Part shown: positions 23,275 to 25,499 of the stretch, in pieces
Position numbering within the stretch: the stretch's first letter is position 1
Layout of the letters: each line of letters starts with the position of its first letter
Assembly (NCBI GenBank): GCA_009885605.1
Contig: VFKK01000246.1
Coordinates: 1 to 25,499, forward strand
Direction: 5' to 3'
Origin: Cyclobacteriaceae bacterium
GTDB lineage: Bacteria > Bacteroidota > Bacteroidia > Cytophagales > Cyclobacteriaceae
Length of the DNA stretch: 25,499 nucleotides
Translations under genes and position numbers: made by a program
Notes under the pieces: generated by a model
What the model was told of the DNA's origin: nothing
Seen by the model: only the letters and a program-made list of their open reading frames with translations
Databases searched by the model: none

Positions 23275-23513
23275 AAGGTTTTATTGGATTTTTAAATGGG
23301 TTTAAGATTTGTATGAGACGATAAAGATCAAGCTTTTGTTTTTGAAGCTTCAAAAATGAGGAATAATTGTAACTGATAAAAGAAGGAATTGGTGGGTAAA
23401 ATAGTATTTTCAATTCTATAAAATCTAGGAAGGGAAGTTTATAAGTTATATTTTTAGTTCACTAAACACTAATTTCGAAAGAGGCTGTCTAAAGAGGAGT
23501 AACAACAAGTTTT

Positions 23514-25499
23514 ATGAATCAATTTAAACAGTTCGATATTTCTGATTTTTTTGATGCGATTCAGGAACCGCTCTTTTTGATCGATTCAGAGGATATTATT
23601 TTTTTCAATACTTATTTCAAAGGGAACTTTGAATTATTGAAGGATCAATGGAGAGAGTTCTTTTTTGATAAAAAAATTATAGAAAATCTCGAGAATTTTT
23701 TTGAATCCGGAGATCTTCCCAAAGGCAATTACATCAATTCGATCAAAGACAAATCAGGAAAGCTCCAAAAGTATGAATGGAGTTTTATGAACCTTCCATC
23801 CGATTACTCCTCCCGTTTCCTCGTGGTAAGAGGCAGCAGAATGAAATTCTTTTCCGTGGATTTTCAGGATGGAGATCTGGTAAATAATGAAGCTATTGTA
23901 AACCAAGAACTTGGCTATATCCAGAGTATTCTCAGTAACAGCCACGACTTGATAGCGATTTTAGATGAGACAGGAAAATATAAGTTTATCAGTCCTTCAG
24001 TAAGTGAAAAACTGGGCTTTCAAGTCGAGGACATTGTGGGGAAAAATTATCAGGACTTTGTAGCAGGCGGGATCATTGAAATTATAAAAGGCCATGTGCC
24101 GGATGTCTTAAAGACAAGGAAAGAAGTAAATATTGATTTTTGGATCCATAAGAAAAACGGCGAAAAAATCTACATCGAAAGTTTTGCGAAAAACCTTCTG
24201 GCCGATCCTCAAATTCAAGGAATTCTCTTCAGTGCCCGTGACATTACCGATTACGTTGAAACAGATCTTTCCTTGCAGCGGAGATTTGAAATTGAAAATC
24301 TGATCAATAAAATATCTACTAAACTAATAAATAGCCGACCTCAGGATTTGGAGGCTAATTTCAATGAATCACTCAAAATTTTCAGTGGGTTTCTCAAATC
24401 CAAGAACTCTAAAATTTTTATCCTAAATAAGGAAAAGCAAAAGTTTGAACTCCTCAAAGAAAGGAAAATGAATCCTGAAATTTCAGGCCGATTTCTGGAA
24501 AAATGTCAGGAACAAATTGGGAATTATAGAGATGTCCTGGAGGAAGGGAAAGTTAAATTATTGAATCAAACCGCTCTTGATGAGTTTTCTGGTCTTCTTT
24601 TGATTCCGATGATTTCTTCATCCAGAATTTTGGGAGTGATCAGTTTTGAGTTGGATTTTACAGTTTTTCAATTTGCAGAAAAAGAGCTCCAGATACTCAA
24701 ACAACTCGGAGATATTTTGGCAGGAGTCTATGTAGGAAGTCAAATGACCAGGAGGATTGAGCGAAATGAAAACCTGCTCACAACAACAGAAATCCTTTCA
24801 AAATCAGGCTCTTGGACATTTAGCACTTTTCGAAATCGCTTCTTTATGTCCGGTGGTTTATCCAGCTTATTTGGAATGGGAAATCAGCCGGTCACTGCAG
24901 AATTTGCAACTTTGATCTATCAAATAGACAAACCCTACCGGAAGGAGTTTGTTAGAAATCTGAAGATGGTAATTAAGAATCCCGGCAAATCCTCGGGAGA
25001 ATTTATCATTACCAGTAAGGAAGGAAAATCGATAGATCTCAGCTATGAGATCGAATCTAAAAAAGATTTTTTGACACAAGGAATTGAGATTTTTGGTTTC
25101 TGTAAGGATATCACCAACATGAGGGATGCTGACAATTATCTGAGATTGCAATCTCAGATTTTGGCTCAGGTGAGTGACCCGATCGTGGTAACCAATCTCA
25201 ATCTTGAAGTGATTTACCTGAACGAAGCGGCTATTCAGGTTTGCTGTCCGGATACAGCCAGATCTTTTACAGGTAAAATCGGCAATCTGATTAGCTTAGA
25301 TCTAAAAGACGAACTCTCTTTTGGATTTATTGCTTCGAATTTGAAAATGGGTCAGTTGTGGAAGGGAATTGCATTTTTGGAAACATTGCATACTCAATTT
25401 TCCCCTTTTGAAATTTCTGCTCAAATTATTCATGCCGATGGGAAAGAAGGCATCGGTTTTTCTTTTATTCTACGCAGTCTTGCTGAGAAATATGAGAAC
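23514..25499 (+). CDS. PAS/GAF multi-domain sensor protein, 3' end cut off by window edge
   Basis: Starts at ATG 23514 (MNQFKQFDISDFFDAI) and stays open for 662 codons to the window edge, so the output domain is missing. No signal peptide or membrane helix is visible, so it is probably cytosolic. Residues about 5-110 are a divergent PAS-like domain (EPLFLIDSEDIIFFN). Residues about 137-260 are a typical PAS-PAC (SHDLIAILDETGKYKFISPS, ending FSARDITDYVE). Residues about 265-425 look like a GAF domain (KIFILNKEKQKFELL, LLLIPMISSSRILGVISFE). Residues about 430-540 and 545-655 are further PAS domains (GFCKDITNM; SDPIVVTNLNLEVIYLNEAA). Such arrays usually end in a histidine kinase, a diguanylate-cyclase-like or an AraC/LytTR output. 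The ligand is unknown. The upstream gap has a GAGGAG stretch at 23493-23498, 15 nt before the ATG, too far for a good Shine-Dalgarno. Confidence 0.9.
   Translation, partial: MNQFKQFDISDFFDAIQEPLFLIDSEDIIFFNTYFKGNFELLKDQWREFFFDKKIIENLENFFESGDLPKGNYINSIKDKSGKLQKYEWSFMNLPSDYSSRFLVVRGSRMKFFSVDFQDGDLVNNEAIVNQELGYIQSILSNSHDLIAILDETGKYKFISPSVSEKLGFQVEDIVGKNYQDFVAGGIIEIIKGHVPDVLKTRKEVNIDFWIHKKNGEKIYIESFAKNLLADPQIQGILFSARDITDYVETDLSLQRRFEIENLINKISTKLINSRPQDLEANFNESLKIFSGFLKSKNSKIFILNKEKQKFELLKERKMNPEISGRFLEKCQEQIGNYRDVLEEGKVKLLNQTALDEFSGLLLIPMISSSRILGVISFELDFTVFQFAEKELQILKQLGDILAGVYVGSQMTRRIERNENLLTTTEILSKSGSWTFSTFRNRFFMSGGLSSLFGMGNQPVTAEFATLIYQIDKPYRKEFVRNLKMVIKNPGKSSGEFIITSKEGKSIDLSYEIESKKDFLTQGIEIFGFCKDITNMRDADNYLRLQSQILAQVSDPIVVTNLNLEVIYLNEAAIQVCCPDTARSFTGKIGNLISLDLKDELSFGFIASNLKMGQLWKGIAFLETLHTQFSPFEISAQIIHADGKEGIGFSFILRSLAEKYEN

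Noticed and set aside
23480..23496. GAGGCTGTCTAAA resembling an insertion-sequence end
   Set aside because: No matching second end, transposase remnant or target duplication in the window.
24867..25151. 94-codon minus-strand frame inside the PAS gene
   Set aside because: Antisense shadow of a clear coding sequence; no family features.
1..25499. CRISPR array, toxin-antitoxin, prophage or defence island
   Set aside because: No evenly spaced direct repeats, integrases, transposases, restriction, nuclease or helicase genes seen; gene content is core metabolism.

Overview
The window looks like chromosomal core sequence of a Bacteroidota member, most likely order Cytophagales and something like Algoriphagus/Cyclobacteriaceae. 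This is inferred from the gene families (DUF2400/TIGR02757, LysM plus double-psi barrel protein, NfeD-type protease, group II truncated globin), signal peptides ending in a Gln-rich '...FGQ' style, moderate-to-low GC, and almost no Shine-Dalgarno sequences before start codons. Species cannot be fixed from the sequence alone.

Layout: positions 1-963 (minus) hold a truncated MFS transporter. Positions 1024-2125 (minus) hold prfB for peptide chain release factor 2, with a complete programmed +1 frameshift site. A small secreted/membrane protein follows (2191-2697, minus). From 10943 down to 2787 lies a long minus-strand block that could be one or a few operons: NfeD-like protease, truncated globin, PlsC acyltransferase, a repeat element, gatC, a 929-residue membrane/TPR protein, a LolD/MacB-type ABC ATPase, a PduO-type cobalamin adenosyltransferase and the branched-chain aminotransferase ilvE. 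The block ends in a good intrinsic terminator. A plus-strand block (11230-13862) encodes a LysM/DPBB envelope protein, a small membrane-anchored unknown and a DUF2400 protein. A convergent spacer (13863-14016) carries two inverted clusters of 7-bp tandem units. Then, on minus, come an ATP-grasp enzyme, an M17 leucyl aminopeptidase, a cytosolic glycogen-binding-type esterase and aceK (isocitrate dehydrogenase kinase/phosphatase). A 317-bp divergent spacer holds an orphan plus-strand terminator and a large dyad. The plus strand then carries a lipoprotein, a CoA-pyrophosphatase-like Nudix enzyme, a DUF819 membrane protein and a thioredoxin-like [2Fe-2S] ferredoxin, which converges on a YbjQ-family protein through a shared terminator. 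The window ends inside a PAS/GAF sensor gene that runs off the edge.

Most genes are housekeeping: translation (prfB, gatC), lipid synthesis (plsC), amino-acid metabolism (ilvE, pepA), central carbon control (aceK), B12 cofactor supply, envelope upkeep (LysM, NfeD, ABC) and signalling (PAS). I see no tRNA, rRNA, CRISPR, integrase, transposase, toxin-antitoxin or defence cassette, and no convincing new multi-gene system. The least explained items are non-coding: a two-copy 67-68 bp intergenic repeat, the heptamer clusters, and the orphan terminator that may end a small RNA. Among proteins, the 929-residue membrane/TPR protein and the 184-residue membrane-anchored protein have no function I can name.
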